64,000 nucleotides of DNA from assembly GCA_002803225.1 (NCBI GenBank), contig NXFV01000863.1, forward strand, positions 1 through 64,000. Reading direction: 5' to 3'. This document shows positions 22,096 to 35,619 of the stretch, piece by piece; the stretch's first letter is position 1; each line of letters opens with the position of its first letter. This stretch comes from Gamarada debralockiae. Lineage: Eukaryota; Ascomycota; Leotiomycetes; Helotiales; Hyphodiscaceae. Below the pieces are notes generated by a model, which saw only the letters and a list, made by a program, of their open reading frames with translations, was not told where the DNA came from and ran no database searches. A program made the translations under genes and the position numbers.

Positions 22096-22826
22096 ATGGC
22101 AGCTCCACCTTCACCACTCACTTTGGACACTCTCACCGACCTAATCCAGACTTTTACCGACTTCCTCATTATCTCAATCCACACAATCCTCCACTCGCGC
22201 GCCCTATACCCGTCTAGCACCTTTATTGAGACGCGCAAATACAACTTCCCCGTTCTACAACACCGCCATCTAATAGTCTATAGCCGGATCCTGGCGCCTG
22301 TTCGGCGGTAAAAGCGCAAATGTTCGAAGGCATATTGCGACGCGTCATATTTGTCATTTATAGTCCAGATGCAGAGGTGATGGAGAGATAGATGTTTGAT
22401 GTGAACCAATTCCCTGTGTTCCGAAGGAGAACGCCTCAACGAAGCTTGATTTGTTGGGTGGTGAGATAGGTGTTAGTCTGGTGGATGTCGAAGAGCAGTT
22501 GAGGGCTACGGTACAAAACTTGGCATATTGCGGGAAGAAACTGGCGGCGCTGCCGGAGAATTGCGAGTATACGGTGTGGCAGAGTTGAAGGACAAGGCTG
22601 AACCGCCTATAGGGGCATGTTGTTCCCCCTTTTCTTGTACAGTGTGGAACAGATTGTGCCAATATAATCATTTGTATGGCATCCGCAGCCATGGATACCA
22701 TCAGAGCCCATTTTGCAGACCGAAAATAACGAGAAAAATAACGAGAATAAAGGAGGTGTTATGAGCACACCTGTGAGAGCTTTGGAGGCGAGGAAGTTTA
22801 TATTTAAGGCTTGGGTTGAAGAGTAG
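22096..22826 (+). pseudogene. Broken REV7/MAD2B-like HORMA gene
   Basis: The first 70 codons match the start of Rev7/Mad2B (LIQTFTDFL, HTILHSRALYP, ETRKYNFPV). Homology then continues in other frames: AVKAQMFEGILRR and VIFVIYSPDAEVMER (22294-22394), an in-frame TAG, MFDVNQFPVF, then GGEIGVSLVDVEEQLRATV to LPENCEYTV (22450-22581). ELKDKAEPPIG needs another shift, and a C-terminal STPVRALEARKFIFKAWVEE ends at a stop at 22826. So the gene has at least three frameshifts and one nonsense codon. Intact Rev7 works in translesion polymerase zeta and in shieldin-like repair. An intact copy elsewhere in the genome cannot be seen here. Confidence 0.8.
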
Positions 22827-23882
22827 AAGGGTGAAGCGCAATGATGATGGATGAAAGTGTTTATGGGGGTTTAAAAGGTGAAAGCCTGAGAAGTCATCAG
22901 AGGTCTCGAAGACTGTATTCCGTTGCACGACATCGATAGATTTGTGGAGGACAGTGCATCCCATTCATTTGGGCTTTCGTCTCTGTTGTACGCTGTATCC
23001 TATCAAATTAATCGTACAACGCTGCTTGATTAATTGCCAAAGTGCATGCTCGTGAAGATCAGTGAAGTACCACCGAACAAGTTCTGGCCAGCAAGCCATG
23101 TCACGCTTGAAGCTCCCCCGCAATCTAATTTCTTAGTCCTATTGCAGCCTCATCCTTGCAAGCCTTACCTCGCAAGCTGTATGTTCGGAGCTCCGTTTGC
23201 TGTCACACTTCTTCCCATTAAAGAGTATCACACGCATGGTTGTTGTGAGCATGCTGCTCTCTAGCGTTGCGTCTATTACACTTGTATTTCGTTTTTAGAT
23301 ACGGTTGAGGTGAGGGGAAGGGGAGTGTGGAATGAGGTAGATAAGGTGGGTGACAGGTGGCCTGGACGGGTTTGGAAATGGTTAAAGGGGGCAGGGATAG
23401 TGGGGTTTGAGAAGAGTGTGGAGTTTGGTGGGGGGCGCGGGGAGGTTTTGAGGAGTTGGCGACAAGGAGGGTGAGAGTGTCAGTTGGGACGGTTTCGAGG
23501 CGAAATATCGTAGAATTCTTGACTAGCTCGATATCTAAGGAGCGTAAAAAATCGAGGCGGGGTACAGCTTCTTTATCCTAAACGAAGCAAATACAAGCTA
23601 TACTCAATACGGCAGGTTCAACCAACAGAGAGATAATAGAACTAATTGTATTTCCACGTCAGCTACAATAAAGCCATCTCACTTAATATGAGACCTTGGT
23701 GCTTTCCTGAGTGTCATATAACCCGTCGTTTCTGTTTCTGGAGACTTGTGATACAGTAATCTGATCGGCGTACTCACTAATTAAGCCTGCCCATCTCTCA
23801 CGCCTTGAATCACAAGTCCAATCAAACCCAACACTGACGACCAACAAATTCCTTTCTAGGCTTGTACACCTCTATTATTTTC
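22827..23882. other. Intergenic; G-rich stretch
   Basis: The segment 23300-23480 is strongly G-rich on the plus strand (GGGGAAGGGGAGTG and similar). No gene is identified. Confidence 0.4.
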
Positions 23883-24959
23883 TCAAAGTCTATATATTCT
23901 CTTGAGCTCCTCCGGCGACTTCCTAGCAAGAACCAAGCTCACGTGTCTACTCAACACAACCAACTCTCCACCTTCATCTACCACAGTAACTTCCGTATCA
24001 AACCTCCCATTTTTGATCTGATGAGCCCTCACTTTCATGAACAGCCACTTCGAGTCCTTCGGATCTTTCTTGATCTCCGTCACCATGCTCAACGTCGGGT
24101 AGATTATCCCGGACTGATAATCGATGTTCTGGGGAGCCCAGTTGTTGGGAGCACCCCCGAACTTGCACAAAGTCTGTCAGCGCCCAATTCAAAACTTGGA
24201 GAAGGGTGGACTTACCATATCCGTCAAATACCCAAGACTCAAGACATCCCATGGACTACCATCCGCAAAAGTATACCAGATCTCTCGAAAGCTTCGACCT
24301 CGGTAATCACTGAACGTTCCTTCCACACCACCCTTTACAACCCTCCCATCCAACTTATACGATCCAGGAGCCATCTTCTTAAGCAATGGACTCACGACAT
24401 AATCCTCGCAATCCTTTTCTCGATCTGGGATATCCTCTTTCCTCAACGTTGGCTCAGTCGGTAAACTTATGCCTTTCTCGGTAGCCAAATTGCCTTGTGT
24501 GACGGTAGCTATGACCCCCAAGATATAGTCCACTGACTGGGACTTGGATTTGGAGTTCTGGGATACAGAGTGAGAGACTGATTGGGAGAGCTCGATCTGG
24601 ATCACTGAGGCACGTGATCCGATGTTGATGACTTTCACGGATAGTTGAACAGGTCCAGGCCAGACTTGTTTGAGAAATTGCGTGTGTGTTGTTATTGGAT
24701 CTGGTTGATTGCGGGACGGGTGGTGGGTGAGGAAGTAGGTGCGTGCGGTGGAGAAGATGAGGGCTTGGAGGTAGCCGCCGTGTGCTGATCTGGAGGGGGT
24801 CAGTTTTGGGGGGTATGAGGGGTGGAGAACGTACGGTGTTCCACACCAGTCTTTTGGTACGTTTGCTGTGAAGAGGGAATCGCTGCTTGATACTGGCTCG
24901 ACGCGTACAGCTTCTGGGAAGGGGGTGCTAGTTTTCCGTTTGGCAGTTGTTGACGACAT
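23883..24959 (-). CDS. Acyl-CoA thioesterase-like protein (hot-dog fold)
   Basis: Exons 24959..24835, 24789..24216 and 24173..23883 encode 329 aa. A start at 24992 would add 11 residues. Splices restore KDWCGTP-SAHGGYLQAL and YLTDM-TLCKFGG. SAHGGYLQALIF is the usual first hot-dog helix, and DGSPWDVLSLGYLTDM and LSMVTEIKKDPKDSKWLFM fit the double hot-dog thioesterase-like family found in fungi. These enzymes hydrolyse acyl-CoA thioesters; the chain length here is unknown. A Ser/Gln-rich insertion (SQSVSHSVSQNSKSKSQS) sits near residue 135. It is the only intact-looking gene in the degraded 20-30 kb stretch. Confidence 0.85.
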
Positions 24960-27594
24960 TTTTGATAGCGGGCAGACCTGATGAAGGGTCACTTCTTCAA
25001 CGATGTCGAACTTGAGAATGGCTTTTGCTTTTTTTCCCTAAATTTCGGAAGTTCGAAGATATCAATGGTGAGAGCTCGCGTTGAGGTTTGCTGGGATACT
25101 CGCGATAACGTGAGATTACGACGTTCCACTGGCTTACTACCTACAGCGGGTAATAATTATCAAGCGAGCCCAATAAAGTGGAAAATCAGGATTGGACTGA
25201 CCAATCACCTGGTCAGGATATCGCTACTTGGTATCTAATTGGGTAAATCATATGCGGCGGATAATGACTATATACCCCCTGTAGAGAGTACCCTACTGTA
25301 CTGCCGAGGTGTGCACCATGATTTGCGACAAGGGGCTCCTGCGGGTTAATAGCCTGCTCCGGATATAAGCAGATCTCCCGAAGTCACGGTCTACAACAAA
25401 AGCCTAGAGAACAGTGTTTTTTAATCCAGCTAGTTTATCCGGAGTCTTCTATCTTAAGTTGATCGACCGCAAGGCCACAGCCTATACAAATCTCCGTTCA
25501 CTTTATTGCTAAATTCATAAACGCCAAAAGGACAGTAATCCGTTGGAGGCCGGAGACCCTTTATCTCAAGGAGAAACGAACTCGCCAGTATACCATTGTA
25601 CTCATAAGCAGCGCACGTAGAACCTTTTCCAAAGCATGTAGCGGAGCAGTCTCGCTTTGAAAGCGCTTACTGAAACTCTCTACGATATGTGATGTCGTTT
25701 GCGATGTTGCCGGCGCGATAGACTGTTCTTTAGAATGGCAGACCGCAAAGGTTGAAAATTAATAGTGTCTTATCGTTGCTGGTGCGCCACCTCTTTTGAG
25801 TCAGCTTTGGGTTTGGCGCCTCGCTTCGCTTGGCGCTGCTTTTGTCATTGTCTTAAAACCCTTCTATGCCCCCTTCATCTCCCTCATCTCCCTCCAACTC
25901 TTTCCAACTCTTTCCAACACTCTCGACTTCGCTCCTGCACCCTCTCTTCTCCGTACTAGGCAGCCGCGCCACGTCTTCGCCTCGGCCTCAAGTCAAGCTC
26001 GTACTTCCTCTCTCTTCAGGCTCCCCTATCCGTTCCAATCATCGCCAGTGCATGCCGCTACTCGTGTACTCTAAACCTTGGCAGCTACGGCGCTGCTAAC
26101 TGCTAGCTGATTTGCTGGCTACGGCTATGCCACTGGTCACACTGACGAGTGACACGCCACCTCTCGAGTCCGTTATGGAGGCTTGAACTTTTGTGAGACT
26201 TTGTCTCCTTTTTCGGCCCGCAAACCAGCAATCTGTAGGCGTCCTTCAATCTGCTCCTCGATGTGCCGTCTTTTTCGCCTTACCCTCGGCTGACTCGTTT
26301 CCCTGTGGCATCCTTCTGAGCACGTTGCATTTACTAGTTAGAGATTCCAGCTGCAGTTGCGTTGTAGCAGCGTTAGAGCACTAGATGGGAGGAGCTGGGA
26401 AGGTTGTTTTGCTCGGTGTGAAGTTGGCTAGTCAGAAAAATGCCTCAATTACGTCTCTAGGCTGACGATGATTGTTGGGGTAGCTTAACATCGGAGTTAT
26501 CGACCCTCGTTGTTCGTTGTAACTAAGGTCTCAATTGCCTCGTCGCTTAGGGATGTACGTAAAGGTAAGGTGGCATTAGCAATTTCTACGCTGGATATTG
26601 GAGGTACCGACTGTAATGCCGTAGTATCATTTCTCGAAAAGCTGAGCTGTATGAGTGTCGATCGCAGGGCGTAAGTAGGGCGTATAATCTCGGAAGCTGA
26701 GCTGTGAGAGTGACGATTGTAAGGCGAGAGCGGGTCGTATGATTAAACTGTTATATCACCTCGCTCCGGCATGGACTAAAAATGGCATTTTATTGCCGGG
26801 GCATATGTAAGTGCTTCAATGGTCGCATCTGTAAGCACTCCCAGGCAAGCAAGCTTACAGGCATAAGTACCTTAATAATCTTAGTATTAACCTACTATAT
26901 ATTGAAAATACAGCGTTGATTACAAAGATCTAGATCGAGCGAAATAAAGAGCGGGTAGATATTATTTGTGACTATTAGAGCCTCCACGAATGTTAAACCA
27001 AAGTTTGTAGTATATAACGTTACAATTGAGGACTCCAATTTGATCATCAAACCCACTTTTCAATCCGCATTTAAGATTAAGGGTAAACAAGGAAGTGGAT
27101 GTATGGAGGGCATCGAACACCAAGTTAGGGTTACCTTTTCCAACAAAGACTAGAGTATATTTAGATCCTATTGGCTAGCTTACATTTTGTAAGCAAATGC
27201 GGCAAAAGGATGGTTATCACTAGGTAGCACGGTAGCCGCACACGATCTTTAGCAAGCTGATCGATTAGGCTGTGTCTTGCGAATTACCACGGCCGTTCTC
27301 GCCTATTCTTGTGGTATTCGCGCTATTTCTCACCGGTCTTGCGTATTAAGAAGCTTTAGCCCGGCGATCCCCCGGAGGCTATGAAGCTCTGTGATGATAG
27401 CAATACGAGTTTGATAACGGCAGAGCCTCTAGTAGACTTTCTGCAATTGACAAGCGCTAACGGCATTAGACCGCGATTATACGTGCGCTAAGAAAGAGCG
27501 GTTATTAAGTAGTGGCATTGAGCTGACTGCTTGCAGGCGAAGGAATAGCACTGCAGAAAGATTGTAGGAAGATTGTAGGAAGATTATAGACGCG
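24960..27594. other. Degraded, gene-poor region
   Basis: No intact gene is seen. A minus-strand Cys-containing frame around 25660-25500 (SATCFGKGSTCAAYEYNG) could be a gene fragment of unknown type. The segment just before the NLR remnant (27380-27594) has short protein-like frames broken by stops and may be its decayed N-terminus. Confidence 0.4.
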
Positions 27595-28380
27595 ATGCCG
27601 AATACCGTCGGAACTATAAACACCAACAACAACGCGGAGGTCCAAGTCGGAGACAAGATCAACATTTACCGGACGGAAGCCTACTACCTTTCCGACCTGT
27701 GAGTCACTAACCTACTCGCGGACAAGAAGCGAATTAAGGACATAAAGGGTAGCCTGCTCAAGAATTTGTGCCGCTGGATCCTCGATCACGACGATTTCCG
27801 ACAATAGCGCGACTGTAATGCGCGAGGCGATTACACGACGTAGGGGCTGGTCATGTGTGCGGGGCGTGATCTCTGCGGCTCTCGAGGGATAAGTACGGTG
27901 TTAGGCATAACCAGCGACAGCTGGTTACTGTGATCTTCTGGTCCGAGTTATGGGTGCGTACGAGCCTAACTAACATCCTTACAGCGACGACAAACACAGC
28001 CGACTACACTAGATCAATGGCAATCTCGGTAAAGGCAAGACGATGCTGCTATACAGTATTGTAAACAAGTTGAGCCTAACAACGAAACCGGCAGACCTGG
28101 AAGCCAAATACTGCTGTCCTATTTCTTCTGTCAGGCCACCGACTCATGTCTTAACAACGCTACGGCCATGCTTTGCGGCCTTATCTACCTGCTAGTGACG
28201 CAGCAGCGGTTCCTTGTCTCGCACGTATAAGAGAAATACAAGGACGCAGGGAAGCAGCTTTTCGGATGTAATCGCAAAGACTACGTTGTCAGAGGTCTTT
28301 ATTAACGTCTTGGATAAATCAGGTCTAGAGAAGGCCTACTTGATTATCGACGCACTCGACGAATACATGACCTGTTGTAT
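27595..28380 (+). pseudogene. NACHT-domain NLR (STAND) pseudogene
   Basis: An N/G/T-rich stretch (NTVGTINTNNNAEVQVGDKI) comes first. It is followed by YYLSDL, a TGA, VTNLLADKKRIKDIKGSLLK and CRWILDHDDFRQ, then TAG. After a probable ~185-nt intron-like gap comes INGNLGKGKTMLLYSIVNKL (Walker A; TAG just before INGN). Fragments of the FFCQATDS-type segment follow in another frame, then VFINVLDKSGLEKAYLIIDA with the LDE of Walker B near 28360. This is the order of fungal NACHT NLRs. At least three stops replace expected Arg or Trp codons (CGA to TGA, TGG to TAG twice), and there are also frameshifts and a 3' truncation. Intact relatives trigger incompatibility or cell death. Confidence 0.8.
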
Positions 28381-30156
28381 GGTGCTCATCAATACGAGCT
28401 ATTCGTAAATTGGACTATAGGGTTCATCAATTGGACGATAAATACGAATTAGACGGTCAATTAGATCATAGGATTCACATTTCACTGTGAGCTCTATAGG
28501 AGCCACTAGTTTATGGAATCCATAGAGTGAATTATGGTGTTGTTGAAACACTTAAGTCAAGGACAGTTACAAAGCATTGAACATAGTACAAAATACAAAG
28601 GAAATGAATGGAATGAAGCTATTCCTATCTTCCCCCACGTCCCCCACGTGCTCCCGCCCGAGTAGTCCCCCTGCGAGTAATACTCTCCCCCGCAGTCCCC
28701 CCCCCCCCCTTTCGTACACCTGTTCTTGCCACCGCGCCAGTACTAGGTGAAGGTCCAATTTAATGTCGTTCAGTAGGCGGTCGAACCTCAATAGTGTACG
28801 TGTCCCAGCCTCACTTCCCCTACCATTCCCTTCCCCCTAATTCCAGTAATAATTTAGATAAAAAATGTAAGAAGTGCTAGTATGGTGGATATAAATCTCG
28901 ATGGTATTTAATGCAAAACTCTAGAAAATGTATAGAGTGTATATAGGAGTCAAAATTCACGGTTGTCTACTCCTGACAAAGATCAAGAAATAGATAGAAC
29001 CTCTAGGACGAAAATTAGAGCTTAATATAAGAAAGGAGGAAGGGGGGGTTGCTAATCTCTCTTGCGATCGAGAGTTACCTTTCACTTATGCTAACAACTG
29101 ATGTTGATCAAGAACTCTCTTGAACTTTAAGGCTTTTTTTGTAAATATCACGCGGGAGAAATGGGGGAATTAGGTCCTATTTGGCAACAGAAAACCTTTA
29201 GAATAGCTCAGATTATTTAATGAGATTGTTACAGCTAAACGAGATTAATTTTGTGGATAATCTAGATTATTTTTTGTATGGCAGATTATTCGAAAAAGAG
29301 AAACTCCTTTGAAGGATTTTCTCTAATTTCGATAATCCAGTGCCTGGCTGAAACCGTTCAGTTAGGGCTGCTCCCTTCCGATGCCTCCAGGAACGTACCT
29401 AGCCTAATTTCTAAGGCACTAAAAACCCACTACTTTTACAATTTTATTGCAAACTACACTCAGATTTTGAATTCATAAAATCTTGATGGACTTCGAACTA
29501 AGAGGGTAATAAAGCATTTTACAAGAGCGATTTGATTTTTATATGTTGTGTAGTAACCTATTTGAGGTTGAAGCGGTCAGGAATTTCGCGATTGAAGTAC
29601 GTTCTTGGTAGAAAGGGATAATCCCGACCTGAATATAAATAATCATATAATCCTACGAAAAGTAAGTTATACATTGTAGGGTAGCGCCAACCTTATAAGG
29701 AAGAGACTATTTAGGGGCATAAAGTTATGATTTTTATTCTCAATCTTATGCTTGAGCTATCCCTCTCTAGCCTGCTCTTTATACACAATTATACTTATAT
29801 TAAGCACAATTTTATGCAATTAGTAGTTGTCGGACGCCCAGTGTATGTGTATGCCTGAACTTCGAGGCTTGAAGACTTTTGGGTCTTTCAAATTATTTTG
29901 AATCTCATCCGCACCAGATTTCCAAAATCCCTCGACACTTCTCCAGCGCATTTAATACCCTCCCGCAACTATCCCGGTCGCAGGGTAATACTTCGATTAC
30001 AGGTACGCTATCTCTAATACTACGAAACCCTCCTGAATTCTCCTGGCGACAACCGGAACATCGATCTCACCTCGACACCTACTGGTGAAGCTCTCCCCAG
30101 CGCCCGCGCGGGCTTCCCACCTACAACTACCACTTCAATCGCCATTATCTCCCAAA
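28381..30156. other. AT-rich gene-poor region
   Basis: A C-rich patch at 28620-28740 includes a run of about 13 C. The rest is AT-rich with many stops. An open frame 29278..29478 has no known domain. The last ~60 bases are the S8 leader. Confidence 0.4.
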
Positions 30157-30645
30157 ATGTCACTCGTAAACCTCGCCCACGTTTGCTCCCACCTCCAAAA
30201 CGCCTCCAAAGCGCGCCTAGGCATAACATCCGTCCCCTCCACCAACCTTCACCTAAACCTTCTCCTCGCGCTGCAATCCTCCGGCTTCCTCTCCTCCGTA
30301 ACACGCGGCGGCCTGACCCCACCTCCTTTCGACGACCTCAGTTCCTACATTCCCGAACCCGTGACGCAGAAGAATATAAGTACGAGAAGGCTTTGGTTGG
30401 GCATGAAATATTGGAATAATGAGCCGGTGCTGAAGAGCATGAAGATGGTTAGTAAACCGACGAAAAGGATTTGGATGGATGTTGAGGGATTGGGGAAGGT
30501 GGTGAGGGGGAGGAAGGAGGGGGAGGTCAACGGGCTAACTAATGTGGGGGAGTGTTTATTTGTGTCAACGGATCGGGGCATTATGGAGGCTAGGGAGTGT
30601 GTTGAGAGGAAGGTTGGGGGGATGTTGCTGTGTAAGGTTTTATAG
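30157..30645 (+). CDS. MRPS8: Mitochondrial small-subunit ribosomal protein uS8m
   Basis: Single exon, 162 aa. The start MSLVNLAHVCSHLQNASKARLG at 30157 is the family start; the open frame continues 24 codons further 5' but that part is unlike S8. The C-terminus VSTDRGIMEARECVERKVGGM is the conserved S8 signature (STxxGIM, then a conserved A...GG). It binds the central domain of the mitochondrial small-subunit rRNA during assembly. It is convergent with LYS12, 287 bp apart. Confidence 0.93.
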   Translation: MSLVNLAHVCSHLQNASKARLGITSVPSTNLHLNLLLALQSSGFLSSVTRGGLTPPPFDDLSSYIPEPVTQKNISTRRLWLGMKYWNNEPVLKSMKMVSKPTKRIWMDVEGLGKVVRGRKEGEVNGLTNVGECLFVSTDRGIMEARECVERKVGGMLLCKVL

Positions 30646-30932
30646 AAGGACACGATTTGGCAGTGCTTGGGTGGAGTGCCTGAGGTGTGATCCAAAGGTG
30701 GACTGAGTTGAGTCGAGATGCAAATACGCTGGTTCGCCGACCCCTGGGGACGGGAGAGATGGGAAGTGTACAATATGGGAATCGCATCTGTGGCGTTTGA
30801 GTCTGTACAATTGTTAAGAGGCAAGACTGTTGGACTGTACAAAACTAGATTCGAAGAATAGTCATGGGTCACCTGCAACAATTAGTCTCAAGGCATCAAT
30901 CAGCAAACAACTTTTCTATTTTGACAAGCCAT

Positions 30933-32632
<1,700 letters not shown>

Positions 32633-34682
32633 ATGTCTGGCGGTGTGCGCAATCTGCGCGCTATGTTCGAGAACAAGGACGTTTCTACCAGTCCTCCGGA
32701 CCGCGGACGGTCACCTGCAGGATCCATAGGTTTGTGGCTCACCGTCATCCTAAATGGAATGTTTGCTGAGCAATTTAGGCGCTGGCAGCAACGGCACATC
32801 TCCAAGACCTCTTTCGAAAGTACGGACGAGCTTTGTGGCAGTTGAAAGAAGTGGACAGTTGGGCAGTCAGCTGGGTTTGAAAAGGGAGAATAGCGGTGAA
32901 CCGAGTATGGCGAAGCGGAGGACGAGCTTCAGTATTGATGAAGAGGAACATCCCCAGATCACGGCAGAGCGGAAGCAATCGATAGCTACGGAGCTTGATG
33001 CAAGGAAGAATAGCACGGTGATTAAGGAGACGATACCAGAGGTTGCAGTGGAGACACCATCGCTAGAAGTGGACAAACAGTTAGGAGGTGGGAATAAGGG
33101 GGTCACGAAGCCTGTGACTGAGAAGATGGACCTCAAGAAGGCTGCTGCAAGCAATGCCGCATCGAATGGACACACAAATGGGAGCGGCAAGGCACCTACT
33201 ACGGCGAAGACTGTGGACAAACCATCTTCGAGTAAATTTACTGGACGACCTGCACCTATCTCCACTGCGAAGACCTCTGCAGCATCAAAACCATCACCCA
33301 AGACTACCAAGTCCCCGGCAGCGCCAAAGACACCTACCACACCCCGAGGTCGTCCGCACGAGTCCGCGAAACCACCAGAAAAGAAGGTTGAAAAGAAAGA
33401 GAGCAAGCCTCCAGTAGCCTCTAGCAATACTGCAAAACTCACGAGCAAACCTGCCACCAGCACAGCATCTAGTGCTGCTCCAAAGACAAGAATACCTCCC
33501 TCACCACCGCAAACCGGTTTTGTGAAGCCCAAGCCTCGTTCGCCCACAAGACCAATTAAGCTTCCAGCTTCTTTGACTGCACACACTGCGTCATCTGGAT
33601 CAAAGACTGCTGTGGCGCCACCACAGACGACGACGAGCCGAAGATCGCTTAGCCGCGCATCTGAGAATTCCCAAGCCGCAAATCCTCTGCAAACGCACCC
33701 CACGCTGCCTCGTTCCCCAAGTCGTGCGAGTACAGCAACTGCTCCGAAGTCTTTAACACGCAAGCCCTCGACGCTGAACAAGGCACACAGCAGACCCTCG
33801 CTGGGCCCACCACCATCTCAGCTAAAGAAGCAACCATCAAGACAGAGCTTGCCACAGAGTGCGCCCGCAGATGAAGGTTTCTTGGCTCGAATGATGCGGC
33901 CAACTACGTCTTCAGCATCAAAGACAGCAGAGAAAGTCACTACGCCACCGAAGAGAGCTCAATCGGTCAAGAGACCAGTCACAAGAGATGGGCTACCAAA
34001 ACATGATGCTCCGAAGGCTGCTGCGCCGAAGATGGGAAAACTAGTCGCCAAGCCCGCTGCGAAGGAAAGCAAACTTGCCGCATCCTCTTCCGCCCCGCAG
34101 AAGACGCATGAAGAAGCAAAACCTGCTCCAGTTGAGGACTCGAAGCCAGAGATTCCAGATGTCCAAGAAACACCGGAAACGCATGCTGAGGCACTTGACG
34201 TGCGAGAGAACATTTCGCAAGCTGCTGAGGTCCACAAGTCAGCTGTTGAAGATGTGAAGGCGACGGAGGCAGATCTGCGTGCGATTGATGAGACCACCCC
34301 TGCTGAAGAGTCAATCCTCCCTGCGTTCCTGGAAAAAGGCCTGGAAATTGAATCCACACCCGAAAAGCCCACTCCGATTGAAGAGCTAGTTGCTCCTGCA
34401 CAAGAACCCACTAAGGAAGAGGCCCCTGCAGCGATCGAAGAGTTAGTTGTTCCAGAAGCGAAGGAGGTGATCACAGAGAAGACAGAGGACGTAGAAGCCG
34501 CCAAGGAGGCCATCGAGACCTCAAAACCCGAACAGGAACCAGTACCAGAGAAGCCTGTTGAAGTGGAGATGCCAAAGGAAATCGAGGCAATGGAGGACCC
34601 AGAGGATGTCAAGGCTCGCGAAGAAATTGCCAAGCTCAATGCCGAGGTCATGAAGGCTTCAGCTGACGACGATGTCGAATAG
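32633..34682 (+). CDS. Large disordered Pro/Ala/Lys/Glu-rich protein
   Basis: Exons 32633..32729 and 32779..34682 encode 666 aa; the 49-nt intron joins SPAGSI to GAGSNG. The N-terminus MSGGVRNLRAMFENK is short and conserved-looking. Residues ~130-460 are a basic Pro/Ser/Thr/Ala/Lys-rich region with many SP/TP sites (RIPPSPPQTGFVKPKPRSPT), similar in makeup to microtubule-associated proteins. It includes a GFLARMMRPT motif near residue 390. The last ~200 residues are acidic, Glu/Pro/Val/Ala-rich with coiled-coil character (EDVKAREEIAKLNAEVMKA). This basic-then-acidic layout suggests a cytoskeleton- or cortex-linked scaffold, but that is inference. No enzyme domain is present. Confidence 0.85.
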
Positions 34683-35055
34683 GCGGTAGCGAGGGGAGGC
34701 ACGGTGCGTTGAACGGCTTGTACGAAGTTAGAGAAGAGGGATAAGTCTGATTTTTTATACCGAGTGAGCGATGGGATACCTGCTGGAGTAGAGCACAAGC
34801 GGAGAAATCATAGCTAGGAAGCAAGCAATGAAATTGTGTCGACGTTGGAATCCGCGGTGTTCGGTCGGCGTTTGGCCCACAAAGTCTTTGTTCCGTGTAT
34901 TCCACAAAATGGAGGTTCCACAGCCCTCAAATTTTTAACCGCTCAGTCCAGATCAGGCATTACAAGGTTGGGAAAGTTCAATCATCCATCATGAATCTCA
35001 TCTGGGACGCCATCGCCTTACTTTCTCAACACATATACTCCACTTCCCTCAGTCC
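34683..35055. other. Intergenic; nothing recognised
   Basis: The stretch holds the 3' end of the disordered-protein gene and the boundary of the truncated methyltransferase. Confidence 0.4.
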
Positions 35056-35565
35056 TCATTTCAGCCGACATTCAATAACAGTGCGACTACCAACTTTACT
35101 CCTCCAAACCTTGACCGACCTCAAGCCCGCCGAATCCAACAACGCCGAAAACTCCTTCTCAGAGCGCTCCTTTCCGCCAATAATCAACATGCAAAGTTCC
35201 ATCCAATATACAGTCTTATCAACGCCCGCGTTAGTTTCTGGGACTACCATTTCGCCGATTAGGAGGCGAGAATCAAGAGCTATTGCTGCGGCAATGTTGG
35301 AGAGGATTGTGCGAGCTTCGCGGTCTTGCCAGTTGTGCATTATGCGGCGGAGATAGTAGATTTGTGCGTTTGTTTAGGATGTCAGTGACGAGTATCAACC
35401 GCAATGATAGAACACTTTACTCTTAACAGGTTGCGGTTGGAAGAAGTCAATAACCATCTTCTCGACTCCAGGCAACTGCTCATCAGGCACCACATCCAGC
35501 ACCGCCTTTCGATCTTGCAGTATCACTCTTCCCTTCCCATATCTCAATCCGAGATAGGCAGAAAC
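35056..35565 (-). pseudogene. Truncated class I O-methyltransferase
   Basis: The minus strand encodes the C-terminal ~150 residues of a COMT-type fungal O-methyltransferase: GKGRVILQDRKAVLDVVP, LPGVEKMVIDFFQPQPV, then IYYLRRIMHNWQDREA, SRLLIGEMVVPET and the terminal domain ending at 35056. The N-terminal dimerisation domain and the SAM glycine motif are missing; the sequence there belongs to another gene on the other strand. The intron between PQPV and IYYLRR has a good donor (GTAAAG at 35420) but no AG anywhere before the next exon, so it cannot splice normally. SAM-dependent O-methylation is the parent function. Confidence 0.8.
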
Positions 35566-35619
35566 TCGTGCATCAGTGCTACGACCTCACTCCTCTCAAC
35601 CTCCCATCTCCGATTAACC

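Noticed and set aside
24189..24992. The long unspliced frame as a complete thioesterase
   Set aside because: The family sequence continues in another frame after a clear intron, so the protein ends at 23883 rather than 24189.
28693..28706. Run of about 13 cytosines with C-rich flanks
   Set aside because: A simple homopolymer in a degraded region; it may be partly an assembly artefact and no i-motif or regulatory role can be supported.
32867..34798. Long minus-strand frames (304 and 279 codons) opposite the disordered protein gene
   Set aside because: They mirror the low-complexity coding strand (Pro/Ala/Thr codons read as Gly/Ser/Cys); the plus-strand frame has an intron and a sensible start and stop.
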